DNA of 64,000 nt from Leptothrix discophora (GCF_030705305.1 NZ_JAUZEE010000010.1:79734-143733), one strand, 5' to 3'; shown: positions 1 to 7,840, counted from the first letter of the stretch. Notes: generated from the letters alone by a model not told the origin. Translations and numbers: made by a program.

Positions 1-56
1 AGCGCATCGGACCATTCTGCCCGGCGGCATGCCTCGCCTGGGTTCAATGCACGGCG

Positions 57-494
57 TCACATCGACGGGTGCGCGACGCCGCCAGCCGCACGTTCGGCCT
101 GCTCCGCACAGCCGATGCAGAGGTCGGCGTGGGGCCGGGCCTGCAGCCGCGCCCAGCCGATGGCCTCGCCGCAGCGCTTGCAGCGGCCGAAGTCGGGGCC
201 GTCCAGCCGTTCGATGGCGGCGACGACCTGTCCCAGCTCGACCCGCGCCTGGTCGGCCTGCGCCAGGTCGACCTCGCGGTCCGCATCGCGCTGGGGCGCG
301 TCGTCGCCGTCCTGCGCCAGAAACGCCGCCGCATGGGCGATGCGGCCGTCGTCCGACTCGCGCAAGCGCAGCGTCGCCAGCAGCGCGGCATGGCGACGCA
401 ACAGCACCTCGCGCAGCGCCAGGCGCTGGGCGGCGTCCAGGTGACCGGTCGGATGGGCAGGCACGGCGAGGGGGACGTGGCGGACGGTGGTCAT
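57..494 (-). CDS. DksA/TraR-family C4 zinc-finger protein
   Basis: A 145-residue protein of the DksA/TraR family, whose members bind RNA polymerase through the secondary channel. The C-terminus has a four-cysteine zinc finger, CKRCGEAIGW then CIGCA (Cys105, Cys108, Cys126, Cys129). The preceding 90 residues are mostly helical and charged, as expected for the coiled-coil part. I chose the ATG at 494 because a GGAG ribosome site lies 6 nt upstream; the reading frame runs back to an earlier ATG at 518 that lacks one. The N-terminus is rich in His and Pro and is not typical of housekeeping DksA, so this is more likely a paralogue than DksA itself. It stands alone, divergent from the reductase at 665. 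Family assignment is firm; the actual role is inferred. Confidence 0.85.
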   Translation of the reverse strand: MTTVRHVPLAVPAHPTGHLDAAQRLALREVLLRRHAALLATLRLRESDDGRIAHAAAFLAQDGDDAPQRDADREVDLAQADQARVELGQVVAAIERLDGPDFGRCKRCGEAIGWARLQARPHADLCIGCAEQAERAAGGVAHPSM

Positions 495-664
495 GGAAGT
501 CTCCGGTGATGGACCCATGCTCGCGCGATGGGCCCGGGCCCGCGTTGACCGGGCGCAAGGCAGGTCCGTCAGGTCGCGTCAGGGCGCATCAGGGCGCGTC
601 AGGGGAGGATGGGGCCCGCTCCCTAGAATTCCGGCCATTGAACGCCTCGAGTCCCCCACGCCGC

Positions 665-1987
665 ATGACCTCGTCCGATCGCCCCACGCAGCCTGCGGCC
701 TCCGCCAGCGCCCCTTCCGAGGTCCTGCCGGCCGCCGTCGCCGCCCGCCTGGGCCATGACGAGGCGCTGCGGGTCGACGGCAGCGGCGAGTGGCCCGCAA
801 CGGTCGACGTGGTGGTGGTCGGCGCCGGACCGGCCGGCAGCGCCTGCGCGATCGAGCTGGCGCGGGCCGGGCGCTCGGTGCTGCTGGTCGACCAGCATGA
901 CTTCCCGCGCGACAAGGTCTGCGGCGAGGGACTGATCCCCGATGCCCATGCCGCCCTGCGCCACCTGGGCGTGCTCGACGCGGTGCTGGCGCGGGCCCAG
1001 CCGGTCGGCCACGTGCGCTGCGTCGCGCCGCGCGGCGGCCAGGTCGACGTGCCCGGCCAGCTGGCCGTGCTGCCGCGCCAGGTGCTCGACACGCTGCTGG
1101 TGCAGCAGGCGCAGCGCTGCGGCGCGAGCGTGCGCACGCCGTGGAAGTTCGACGGCCTGACCGAGTCCGGCGGCCGCGTGCGCGGGGCCCGCCTGCGTGC
1201 GTCAGCAGACCCGGCGCAGACCCGCGAGGTCAGCGCCCGCTGGGTCGTCATGGCCACCGGCGCGGCCGTGCCGGCGCTCATCAAGGCCGACCTGTGCGAG
1301 CGCCGCACCCCCACCGGCGTGGCCTTGCGGGTGCATGTGCATGCGCCCGACCTCGCCGACCGGCTGACCACCATGGACGTGGTCTGGCACCGTGCCCTTC
1401 GGCCCGGCTACGGCTGGATCTTTCCCTGCGGCGACGGCCTGTTCAACATCGGCGTGGGCGCCTTCTTCCAGCGCGGCGAGAGCGGCGACGGCACCAACCT
1501 GCGCGAGCTGTTCGACGCCTTCACCCGCGTACATGCGCCAGCCCGCGAGCTGATGGCGCAGGCCCGCTGGACCGGTGAGACCAAGGGCGCGCCGCTGCGC
1601 TGCACGCTGCGCGGCGCCCGCCTCGGCCGGCCCGGCGTGCTCGCCACCGGCGAGGCGATCGGCTCGACCTACGACTTCAGCGGCGAAGGCATCGGCAAGG
1701 CCATGGAGACCGGCATGCTGGCCGCCACCGCGATCCGCGACGAGGCCGACGACAGCGCCGCGCTGGCGCGCTACCAGGCCGCGGTCGCCGCACTGCAGCC
1801 GCGCTTCGACCTCTACGAGAAGGCCAACCGCGTCAACCACCACCCCTGGCTGGCCGACCTGGTGATCTGGCGCGCGCGCCGCAGCGCGTCGGTCCTGCGA
1901 CGCATGAGCGGCGTGCTCAACGAGACCAGCAACCCGGGCAACCTCATCTCGCTCAAGGGCCTGATGCGGCTGTTCGTGACGCGCTGA
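665..1987 (+). CDS. FAD-dependent oxidoreductase, geranylgeranyl-reductase-like
   Basis: A 440-residue flavoprotein of the geranylgeranyl reductase/halogenase-like monooxygenase group. A Rossmann FAD motif, VVVGAGPAGSA, sits at residues 50-60. It is followed near residue 85 by DKVCGEGLIPDA, the motif typical of this group, and by an FAD-closing segment GVLATGEAIGSTYDFSGEGIG in the C-terminal half. The open frame extends upstream to position 29, but ATG 665 is the first start that avoids a low-complexity Arg/Pro/Ala leader; even so about 45 residues precede the FAD fold. A TAGAAT hexamer at 624-629 could be its -10 box. The amidotransferase follows after 59 nt on the same strand. The substrate cannot be told from sequence; family members reduce isoprenoids or act on aromatic or lipid substrates. 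Confidence 0.82.
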   Translation: MTSSDRPTQPAASASAPSEVLPAAVAARLGHDEALRVDGSGEWPATVDVVVVGAGPAGSACAIELARAGRSVLLVDQHDFPRDKVCGEGLIPDAHAALRHLGVLDAVLARAQPVGHVRCVAPRGGQVDVPGQLAVLPRQVLDTLLVQQAQRCGASVRTPWKFDGLTESGGRVRGARLRASADPAQTREVSARWVVMATGAAVPALIKADLCERRTPTGVALRVHVHAPDLADRLTTMDVVWHRALRPGYGWIFPCGDGLFNIGVGAFFQRGESGDGTNLRELFDAFTRVHAPARELMAQARWTGETKGAPLRCTLRGARLGRPGVLATGEAIGSTYDFSGEGIGKAMETGMLAATAIRDEADDSAALARYQAAVAALQPRFDLYEKANRVNHHPWLADLVIWRARRSASVLRRMSGVLNETSNPGNLISLKGLMRLFVTR

Positions 1988-2046
1988 TCGCGGCCCGTCC
2001 GGCGCCACGCCCCACCCGGTCACGACCGACCCACCGGAATCCCGCC

Positions 2047-2802
2047 ATGTGCCAGCTGCTCGGCCTCAACGCCAACACCCCAACCGACCTGGTGTTCAGC
2101 TTCACCGGCTTCGCCCAGCGCGCCCAGGAGCACAAGGACGGCTTCGGCATCGCCTTCTTCGAGGGTGCCGGCGTGCGGCTGTTCGTCGACCACCAGAGCG
2201 CCACCGTTTCGCCGGTGGCGCAGATGGTGCAGCGCTACCCGATCCGCAGCCGCCACATCCTGGCCCACATCCGCAAGGCGACCCAGGGCGTCGTCGCGCT
2301 GGAGAACACCCACCCTTTCCAGCGCGAGCTGTGGGGCCGCTACTGGGTCTTCGCGCACAACGGCAACCTGGTCGACTACCAGCCCAAGCTGCATGCCGCC
2401 TTCCACCCGGTCGGCTCGACCGACAGCGAGCGAGCCTTCTGCTGGCTGATGCAGGAGCTGGCCAAGAACCACGCCTCGCTGCCCAACGTCGAACACTTGA
2501 GCGAGACCCTGGCCGAGCTGCTGCCGCAGATCACCCGCCACGGCACCTTCAACTTCCTGCTCAGCCATGGCGAGGCGCTGTGGGCGCACTGCTCGACCCG
2601 GCTGCACTACGTCGAACGCCGTCACCCCTTCGCCCGGGCCCAGTTGCAGGACGAGGACCTCACGGTCGACTTCGCCGCCCAGACCACGACCAGCGACCGC
2701 GTGGCCATCGTCGTCACCGAACCCCTGACCCGCGACGAGACCTGGCAGGCGCTGCGTCCTGGCGAGCTGGCGACCTTCGTGGGCGGCAAGCGGGTGCGCT
2801 GA
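2047..2802 (+). CDS. Class II glutamine amidotransferase (YafJ-like)
   Basis: A 251-residue Ntn-hydrolase of the class II glutamine amidotransferase family, similar in layout to E. coli YafJ. The protein starts MCQLLGLN, so after Met removal Cys2 becomes the N-terminal nucleophile. Later motifs fit the glutaminase fold: EHKDGFGIAFFEG, HILAHIRKAT, and FAHNGNLVDY. There is no synthetase domain, so the ammonia acceptor is unknown. It follows the FAD reductase by 59 nt and may be co-transcribed with it. A perfect 7-bp stem-loop at 2879-2895 downstream could end the transcript. The family call is firm; the physiological substrate is unknown. Confidence 0.88.
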   Translation: MCQLLGLNANTPTDLVFSFTGFAQRAQEHKDGFGIAFFEGAGVRLFVDHQSATVSPVAQMVQRYPIRSRHILAHIRKATQGVVALENTHPFQRELWGRYWVFAHNGNLVDYQPKLHAAFHPVGSTDSERAFCWLMQELAKNHASLPNVEHLSETLAELLPQITRHGTFNFLLSHGEALWAHCSTRLHYVERRHPFARAQLQDEDLTVDFAAQTTTSDRVAIVVTEPLTRDETWQALRPGELATFVGGKRVR

Positions 2803-2878
2803 CCCGCCGGGAAACGACAGGCTGCGGCAGCCCGGACACCCTCCGGGGCTTGTGCATCGACGCTTCCTGTCAGCCCGC

Positions 2879-2899
2879 CTGACGCTTTGCGTCAGTCTT
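2879..2899 (+). terminator. Stem-loop downstream of amidotransferase
   Basis: CTGACGC-TTT-GCGTCAG forms a perfect 7-bp stem with a 3-nt loop, followed by a short TCTT. It lies 77 nt after the amidotransferase stop and upstream of the small peptide gene. The U-tract is poor, so termination strength is uncertain. The rest of 2803-3037 holds no other gene that I can see. Confidence 0.45.
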
Positions 2900-3037
2900 G
2901 CAAAGAGCCATTGCAGACCCCACCGCTGGCCGTGATCGGCGACACATTCGCTGCATGGCACGGCTCCTGCGTTTTTCAGATCAGGTTGGATTCAGGGTTT
3001 GGTCTGAACCCACCAGCCTGCAGGAGGGAGTCGCGAC

Positions 3038-3154
3038 ATGAAGAAATTCCGTTGGACCGACTGGCTGGCCGCTGCGGCGCTGGTCGTCACCCTGGGCGCC
3101 TTCGCCGGCGCCGAGAGCCCTGAGCTGGTGGTGGTCACGGCCCAGTTGCCTTGA
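3038..3154 (+). CDS. 38-residue membrane peptide, unknown
   Basis: A short open frame starting MKKFRWTDWL and ending VVTAQLP. The start is supported by a strong ribosome site, AGGAGGGAG, about 8 nt upstream of the ATG. Residues 9-25 form one hydrophobic segment (LAAAALVVTLGAFAGA) behind a basic N-terminus, so it is either a single-pass membrane peptide or an exported peptide cut after AGA. I do not recognise the family. A perfect 11-bp hairpin lies 24 nt downstream and a larger structured element follows at 3296-3422. No paralogue is visible in the window. The strong ribosome site makes it likely to be translated. Its role is unknown; a small regulator of a membrane complex or a type I toxin-like peptide are only possibilities. 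Confidence 0.6.
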   Translation: MKKFRWTDWLAAAALVVTLGAFAGAESPELVVVTAQLP

Positions 3155-3178
3155 GCAACCGGCCCTGAGCAAGCACCC

Positions 3179-3213
3179 CTGCGGTCGCCGACGCCCACCC
3201 GTGGCGACCGCAG
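3179..3213 (+). terminator. 11-bp hairpin after the small peptide gene
   Basis: CTGCGGTCGCC (3179-3189) pairs perfectly with GGCGACCGCAG (3203-3213) around a 13-nt loop. It begins 24 nt after the stop of the 38-residue peptide gene. There is no clear U-tract (ACATATTCC follows), so it may stabilise the 3' end or act with Rho rather than as a classic intrinsic terminator. Confidence 0.5.
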
Positions 3214-3295
3214 ACATATTCCCCGTCCCGCCCGGCCTGGCCGATGCGTCGACGAACCCCGCCACCGCGCGAGCCTCACCCCGGCGCGGCGACGG

Positions 3296-3422
3296 CCGAA
3301 GGACTACTTTGCGTCTCCTCGACAGAGTAGCGTTCGGGACTGGGTGAGGTCCCAGGGGGGCGGGCAAGCCGGACAAGAGAGAGCGAGCGTCCGGAGCCCT
3401 TGTCCCGTCCCCCTTCTTTTTT
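3296..3422 (+). ncRNA. Candidate structured RNA ending in an intrinsic terminator
   Basis: Three consecutive hairpins lie between the small peptide gene and pfkB. Hairpin A: CCGAA (3296-3300) and CTACT (3304-3308) pair with AGTAG (3326-3330) and TTCGG (3333-3337), leaving a CU-rich loop CGTCTCCTCGA. Hairpin B: GGGAC (3336-3340) with GTCCC (3349-3353), an alternative to the last pair of A. Hairpin C: a G-rich arm from 3355 and CCGGAC (3369-3374) pair with GTCCGG (3389-3394) and CTTGTCCCGTCCCCC (3399-3413), followed by TTCTTTTTT. Hairpin C is a convincing terminator on the plus strand. The 5' boundary is unknown: I see no good promoter just upstream, so it may be an independent small RNA or the 3' end of the peptide mRNA. 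No known RNA family was recognised. Confidence 0.5.
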
Positions 3423-3474
3423 CGTGCAGCCGCCGAATCGGCGCGGCCCCACGGTGCAGTGCAGCATTCCCACC

Positions 3475-3501
3475 TTGGCCGGATGCCTTCGCGGCGACAA
3501 T
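3475..3501 (+). promoter_or_regulatory. Possible pfkB promoter
   Basis: TTGGCC (3475-3480) and GACAAT (3496-3501) are separated by 15 nt, upstream of the kinase start at 3581. The spacer is short and the -35 weak, but the position just after the strong terminator at 3422 argues for a separate promoter here. Confidence 0.3.
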
Positions 3502-3580
3502 CGCGGCCGTTTTCATCGCGACCGGCGCGCCCCACGCATCCCTGCGGACGGCGAACGACCGGACCGCCAACGGAGTGACC

Positions 3581-4498
3581 ATGCCTGCCCTGATCTGCGG
3601 CTCCCTTGCCTTCGACACGATCGCCACCTTCCCCGGCCGCTTCGCCGATCAGATCCTGCCGGATCACATCCACATCCTGAATACGTCCTTCCTCGTGCCC
3701 TCGCTGCGGCGCGAGTTCGGCGGCTGCGCCGGCAACATCGCCTACTCGCTGAAGAAGCTGGGCGGCGAGCCGCTGCCGATGGCCACGGTCGGCGCCGACG
3801 GCGATGTCTACCTGGCGCGCCTGCGCGAGCTCGGCATCGACACGCGTCATGTCGCGCTGCTTCCCGAGTGCTACTCGGCCCAGTGCCACATCACCACCGA
3901 CCGCGACAACAACCAGATCACCGCCTTCCACCCCGGCGCGATGGAGCACGCGGTGCGCCTGGTGATCCCGAACCCGCGCGGTGACATCGCCATCGGCATC
4001 ATCGCGCCCGATGGCCGCGACGCCATGCTGCGCCACGCCGAGCAGATGGCCGAGGCCGGCATCCCCTTCGTCTTCGATCCGGGCCAGGGCCTGCCGCTGT
4101 TCAACGGCGACGAGCTGCGCCACTTCGTCGAACTGGCCACCTGGGTCGCGGTCAACGACTACGAAGGCCGCATGCTGTGCGACCGTACCGGCGCGGACCT
4201 GGCGACGCTGTCGCGCTCGCACCTCAAGGGCCTGGTCGTGACGCTGGGCCATGAAGGCTGCGACGTCTGGGTCGATGGCGAGGTCACCCGTGTGACCGGC
4301 GTGCAGGCCGAGGCGGTGGTCGACCCGACCGGCTGCGGCGACGCCTTCCGCGCCGCCCTGCTCTACGGCCTGGAGCGCGGCTGGGACCTGGTGCGCTGCG
4401 TCGAGCTGGGCAACCGCGTCGGCGCGATCAAGATCGCGGCGGCCGGCACGCAGAACCACGCGCTCGATCCGGTCGCGCTGGGCCTGGGTGCCGCGTGA
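3581..4498 (+). CDS. PfkB-family carbohydrate/nucleoside kinase
   Basis: A 305-residue ribokinase/PfkB-family kinase that would phosphorylate a sugar or nucleoside (adenosine-kinase-like) with ATP. It has the N-terminal glycine motif FGGCAGNIAYSLKKLGG (about residues 46-62) and the C-terminal signature DPTGCGDAFRAALLYG carrying the catalytic Asp and anion hole. The ATG at 3581 has a GGAG ribosome site 5-6 nt upstream; starts further upstream fall inside the terminator-like block and are unlikely. It begins about 160 nt after that terminator and may be co-transcribed with the coiled-coil protein 122 nt downstream. The substrate cannot be fixed from sequence. Confidence 0.88.
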   Translation: MPALICGSLAFDTIATFPGRFADQILPDHIHILNTSFLVPSLRREFGGCAGNIAYSLKKLGGEPLPMATVGADGDVYLARLRELGIDTRHVALLPECYSAQCHITTDRDNNQITAFHPGAMEHAVRLVIPNPRGDIAIGIIAPDGRDAMLRHAEQMAEAGIPFVFDPGQGLPLFNGDELRHFVELATWVAVNDYEGRMLCDRTGADLATLSRSHLKGLVVTLGHEGCDVWVDGEVTRVTGVQAEAVVDPTGCGDAFRAALLYGLERGWDLVRCVELGNRVGAIKIAAAGTQNHALDPVALGLGAA

Positions 4499-4620
4499 TC
4501 GCCGCGTGATCGCCGCGTGATTTCAGCCTGAGCACGGCCTGATCGGGGTCTGGACGCGCGACAGGCGCCACGCTGCGGCCGCCCTGCGGTCGTCCCGTCA
4601 TCACCACCTGGGAGCGCAAG

Positions 4621-5058
4621 ATGGATGTCGTCATCAGCCTCGTCGGGGTGCTGGGCCTGATCGCCGGCCTGGTTCTGGCGCTGCTGGCCAGCTGGCACCG
4701 CCAGCGCGCCCGCCGCGCGGTGCTGCAGGCCGAGACCGAGATGCGCATCTCGCGCGAGGCGGCCGCGCGGCAGCTGCTTGAACTGCGCAAGCGCCTGGCC
4801 GAGGCCGAGTCCGATCAGGCCCGCATCGCCAGCCTGCAGGACGAGGTGCGCCGCCTTCGCGACAAGAACCGTCGCCTGCAGGCCTTGCATGCGCTCGACA
4901 CCGACCGCGACCGTCTCGGTGCCACCGAGCCCACGTCCGCCGCGTCCGGACGCAACCTCGGGCCTTCTGTGGGCCGCGCAGAGGCCGTGACACCCAAGCC
5001 CATCTCCAGCTTCCCGGACCTGCCGTCGGACCTCGACCGCGGACCGGACGGGGCCTGA
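4621..5058 (+). CDS. Membrane-anchored coiled-coil protein, unknown
   Basis: A 145-residue protein with one N-terminal membrane helix (VVISLVGVLGLIAGLVLALLA, about residues 3-23), then a basic stretch and a heptad-rich region (about 30-95) typical of a coiled coil: repeated Arg/Leu/Glu such as LRKRLAEAESDQARIASL. The C-terminal 50 residues are Pro/Ser-rich and probably disordered. GGGAG precedes the ATG at 4621 by about 7 nt. It follows the PfkB kinase and converges on the DUF167 gene, their stops being 10 nt apart. I do not recognise the family. The layout (short anchor plus cytoplasmic coiled coil) suggests a scaffold or cell-envelope accessory role. Confidence 0.65.
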   Translation: MDVVISLVGVLGLIAGLVLALLASWHRQRARRAVLQAETEMRISREAAARQLLELRKRLAEAESDQARIASLQDEVRRLRDKNRRLQALHALDTDRDRLGATEPTSAASGRNLGPSVGRAEAVTPKPISSFPDLPSDLDRGPDGA

Positions 5059-5074
5059 GGCTGCCCGGTCAGGC
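5053..5074. terminator. Shared stem-loop at convergent stops
   Basis: GCCTGA (5053-5058) and TCAGGC (5069-5074) form a perfect 6-bp stem around a 10-nt loop. The plus-strand stop TGA (5056-5058) and the minus-strand stop (5069-5071) both lie inside the stem. It could terminate both convergent transcripts, though neither side has a U-tract. Confidence 0.35.
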
Positions 5075-5497
5075 TTCGGTCGGCGGCCCCTGCCGCTGGG
5101 CCTCCAGCACGCCGGCCTCGCGCAGCGCCTGCAACCAGTGCTCGACCGCCGCCACGTCGGCCTGCACCTGCAGCCGCTTGCGCCGGCTGGTCTGGCCCAG
5201 CACCAGCTCGACCGCACGCAGCGGCACGTCCAGCGCGCCGGCCAGCCAGCGCTGCAAGGCCTCGTTGGCGGCCCCGTCGACCGGCGGCGCGGCCAGCCGC
5301 ACCCGCAGCGCGCCGTCGTGCAGGCCGATCGCCTCGGTGCGCTTTGCGTTGGGCACCACCGCGACGTCGACACGAACCCCGCCGCCCTGAGGCCAGGACA
5401 GGAAGCTTGCGACGGGTCGCGTCGAGGTCGAGGTCGACGCACCCGTGGTGTCGGATGGGGATCGTCGCGAGCGGTTCGCGGGAGGTCGCTGGGCCAT
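5069..5497 (-). CDS. DUF167 / UPF0235 (YggU-like) protein
   Basis: A 142-residue protein whose region from about residue 42 to 125 matches the UPF0235/DUF167 family: VAVVPNAKRTEAIGLHDGALRVRLAAPPVDGAANEAL, then LVLGQTSRRKRLQV. The family is small, widespread and of unknown biochemical function. The first 35 residues are Ser/Arg/Thr-rich and may be partly outside the true protein: a later start would leave the conserved core intact, and the ATG at 5497 lacks a good ribosome site. It lies between the convergent coiled-coil gene and the histone-like gene. Confidence 0.75.
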   Translation of the reverse strand: MAQRPPANRSRRSPSDTTGASTSTSTRPVASFLSWPQGGGVRVDVAVVPNAKRTEAIGLHDGALRVRLAAPPVDGAANEALQRWLAGALDVPLRAVELVLGQTSRRKRLQVQADVAAVEHWLQALREAGVLEAQRQGPPTEA

Positions 5498-5567
5498 GGT
5501 CGGGATGTGCTGGGCGAGTGCACGACGCGGGTCGGAGGGGCGCGGAGTCGGTCAGGCGTCCACCACG

Positions 5568-5627
5568 CATCAGCGCTTGCGCATGGAACCACTCAGCGGC
5601 CTGCATCCATCAGCGCTTGCGCATGGA
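5568..5627. repeat. Two 20-bp direct repeats
   Basis: CATCAGCGCTTGCGCATGGA occurs at 5568-5587 and again at 5608-5627, so the copies start 40 bp apart. Each contains the partial dyad GCGCTTGCGC. They lie between the DUF167 start and the terminator of the histone-like gene. Only two copies are present, so this is not an array; they could be a repeated protein-binding site or a local duplication. Confidence 0.75.
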
Positions 5628-5659
5628 TGATCGACCCGGCCAGGCCCGATCGATGGACG

Positions 5660-5685
5660 AAAAAAAGCCCGGACAGCGTCCGGGC
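5660..5685 (-). terminator. Intrinsic terminator of the histone-like gene
   Basis: On the minus strand GCCCGGAC-GCT-GTCCGGGC forms a perfect 8-bp stem followed by seven T residues. It lies 58 nt downstream of the histone-like stop and is one of the clearest intrinsic terminators in the window. Confidence 0.9.
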
Positions 5686-5742
5686 CGGATCTGGCCGCCG
5701 CCGCCGTGGGTCGCAAGACCCGCACGGCAGCGGACGGTTCGA

Positions 5743-6351
5743 TCAGGGCTTGTCGCCGGTCGGGAAGGGCCAGGCCGCCTGCGGGCTCAGCGTGGTCTTC
5801 GCTGCGGGCGCAGGTGCCGCCGCAGGCGCAGCAGGCGCAGGGGCCGCTTTCTTGCCAGCCTTCTTCGCCGCGGCCTTCTTGGCTGCCGCCTTCTTCGCCG
5901 GGGCCTTCGCCGGTGCCTTGGCGGGCGCGGCGGCCTTCTTCGCAGCGGCCTTCTTGGCCGGTGCAGCTGACGCCTTCTTGGCCGGTGCAGCCTTCTTCAG
6001 CGCGGGCTTCGGTGCTGCTGCCGCCTTCTTGGCGGGCGCCTTTACCGGGGCCGATGCCTTCTTCGCGGCCGCCTTCTTGGCCGGTGCCGCGGCTGCCTTC
6101 TTGGCCGGAGCGGCCTTCTTCAGCGCGGGCTTCGGAGCCGCTGCGGCCTTCTTCGCCGGTGCCTTCGCCGGCGCAGCGACCGCCTTCTTCGCGGCGGCCT
6201 TCTTCGCCGGAGCGGCAGCCTTCTTGGCCGGAGCAGCCTTCTTGGCGGGGGCCGCCTTCTTCAGCGCGGGCTTCGGTGCGGCGGCGGCCTTCTTGGCTGG
6301 TGCCTTGGCGGGTGCCGCCTTCTTCGCTGCAGCCTTCTTCGCAGTTGCCAT
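5743..6351 (-). CDS. Histone H1-like Lys/Ala-rich nucleoid protein
   Basis: A 202-residue, very basic protein made almost entirely of Lys, Ala and Pro in degenerate repeats such as PAKKAAA, AAKKA and KPALKKAAPAKKA (the last recurs four times). Such proteins resemble the C-terminal tail of eukaryotic histone H1 and bind DNA without sequence specificity. The C-terminal tail LSPQAAWPFPTGDKP lies outside the repeats and resembles the tail of Burkholderiales H1-like proteins. The ATG at 6351 has a perfect ribosome site, AAGGAGAT, 5 nt upstream; an earlier in-frame ATG at 6408 lacks one. A strong terminator follows. The repeat DNA would be prone to length change by slippage or recombination. Confidence 0.9.
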   Translation of the reverse strand: MATAKKAAAKKAAPAKAPAKKAAAAPKPALKKAAPAKKAAPAKKAAAPAKKAAAKKAVAAPAKAPAKKAAAAPKPALKKAAPAKKAAAAPAKKAAAKKASAPVKAPAKKAAAAPKPALKKAAPAKKASAAPAKKAAAKKAAAPAKAPAKAPAKKAAAKKAAAKKAGKKAAPAPAAPAAAPAPAAKTTLSPQAAWPFPTGDKP

Positions 6352-6457
6352 GGGTATCTCCTTGATCAGGTTGACGGGACATGCAGCCCGATGGGCCACA
6401 TGATCCACAGAGCCCGGGTCTTTCTTGCGCAGACCTCGGGTGCCGGGGATGTGTTCA

Positions 6458-6487
6458 GGCGCGACAGGCCTTCAAGCCTGCCGCGCC
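6458..6487 (-). terminator. Hairpin downstream of nrdB
   Basis: GGCGCGACAGGC (6458-6469) pairs with GCCTGCCGCGCC (6476-6487) with one G/T-type mismatch, giving a 12-bp stem. It lies between nrdB and the histone-like gene, both read leftward. No U-tract follows, so it may be a weak terminator or an RNA-stabilising element. Confidence 0.4.
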
Positions 6488-6597
6488 GGATGGGTCGAAC
6501 CGCCGTCAACGGACCGGAGTCGCGGGCCGCAGGGCCTGTCGGGCTGGGGCGCCTGGCCTGCCCGCGCAGCATGCGCAGGGGCATCGGCCGACACCGC

Positions 6598-7818
6598 TCA
6601 GTCCCAGGACAGCGCGCCGCCGGACTGGTACTCGATGACGCGGGTCTCGAAGAAATTCCGCTCCTTCTTCAGGTCGATCATTTCGCTCATCCACGGGAAC
6701 GGGTTTTCCTCGTTCGGGAAGAGCTCGTCGAGGCCGATCTGCGTTGCGCGACGGTTGGCGATGTAGCGCAGATAGCCCTTGAACATCGAGGCGTTGAGGC
6801 CCAGCACGCCACGCGGCATGGTGTCCTCGGCATAGCGGTACTCCAGCTCGACCGCCTTCATGAACAGCGCCTTGATCTCGGCCTTGAACGACGCCGTCCA
6901 CAGCTGCGGGTTCTCAAGCTTGATCGCGTTGATCAGGTCGATGCCGAAGTTGCAGTGCATGGACTCGTCGCGCAGGATGTACTGGTACTGCTCGGCCGCA
7001 CCGGTCATCTTGTTCTGCCGACCCAGCGCGAGGATCTGCGTGAAGCCGACGTAGAAGAACAGGCCCTCCATCAGGCAGGCAAACACGATCAGGCTCTTGA
7101 GCAGGGTCTGGTCGTTCTCGAGCGTGCCGGTCTTGAAGGTCGGATCCATGATCGCGTCGATGAACGGGATCAGGAACTCGTCCTTGTCGCGGATCGACGA
7201 GACCTCGTGGTACGCGTTGAAGATCTCGCCCTCGTCCAGCCCCAGCGACTCGACGATGTACTGGTAGGCGTGCGTGTGGATCGCTTCCTCGAAGGCCTGG
7301 CGCAGCAGGAACTGACGGCACTCGGGCGCGGTGATGTGGCGGTAGGTGCCCAGCGTGATGTTGTTGGCCGCGAGCGAATCGGCGGTCACGAAGAAGCCGA
7401 GGTTGCGCTTGATGAGGCGACGCTCGTCGTCGGTCAGGCCGTTGGGATCCTTCCAGGTCGCGATGTCGCGCGACATGTTGATCTCCTGCGGCATCCAGTG
7501 GTTAGCACAGGTCGCGAGGTACTTGTCCCAGGCCCACTTGTACTTGAAGGGCACCAGCTGGTTGACGTCGGTCTGGCCGTTGATGATGCGCTTGTCGGCG
7601 ATGTTCACGCGGCGGGTCGAGCCGGCATCGGCGGAGGCTGAGGGCGTCTTGTGGTGGGTCATCGAAGGCATCGAGGCCATCGATGACGAAGCGCTCGACA
7701 GGCCGACCGCAGCATGCGGCCCTGACGAGGGCTGCATCGAAGCGTCACGCGGAACGTTCGATGGATACGGGGTCGCCGACGAGGGCGTGGGGCGCGGAGT
7801 GTCTTCCCAGACGAGCAT
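6598..7818 (-). CDS. nrdB: Ribonucleoside-diphosphate reductase class Ia, beta subunit
   Basis: A 406-residue radical-generating subunit of aerobic ribonucleotide reductase, working with NrdA to make dNDPs. The diiron ligands and radical tyrosine are visible with E. coli spacing: Asp147, Glu178, His181, Tyr185 (in [13 protein letters not shown]), Glu251, and Glu285/His288 (in [10 protein letters not shown]). The first 70 residues are Ser/Pro/Ala-rich, then [22 protein letters not shown] begins the conserved core. The ATG at 7818 has an AGGAAG ribosome site. It lies 143 nt downstream of nrdA with a perfect hairpin and its own promoter-like sequence in the gap, so the two genes may not be strictly co-transcribed. 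Confidence 0.97.
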   Translation of the reverse strand: MLVWEDTPRPTPSSATPYPSNVPRDASMQPSSGPHAAVGLSSASSSMASMPSMTHHKTPSASADAGSTRRVNIADKRIINGQTDVNQLVPFKYKWAWDKYLATCANHWMPQEINMSRDIATWKDPNGLTDDERRLIKRNLGFFVTADSLAANNITLGTYRHITAPECRQFLLRQAFEEAIHTHAYQYIVESLGLDEGEIFNAYHEVSSIRDKDEFLIPFIDAIMDPTFKTGTLENDQTLLKSLIVFACLMEGLFFYVGFTQILALGRQNKMTGAAEQYQYILRDESMHCNFGIDLINAIKLENPQLWTASFKAEIKALFMKAVELEYRYAEDTMPRGVLGLNASMFKGYLRYIANRRATQIGLDELFPNEENPFPWMSEMIDLKKERNFFETRVIEYQSGGALSWD

Positions 7819-7840
7819 GTCTGACTTCCTGATGATGTGA

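Noticed and set aside
3160..3422. Possible 6S RNA upstream of pfkB
   Set aside because: No long closing stem or central open bubble of the 6S type could be drawn; the region folds into separate local hairpins.
5743..6351. Repeats that might suggest a CRISPR array
   Set aside because: The repeats are contiguous coding units for Lys/Ala/Pro with no unique spacers, read in one frame with a strong ribosome site and terminator.
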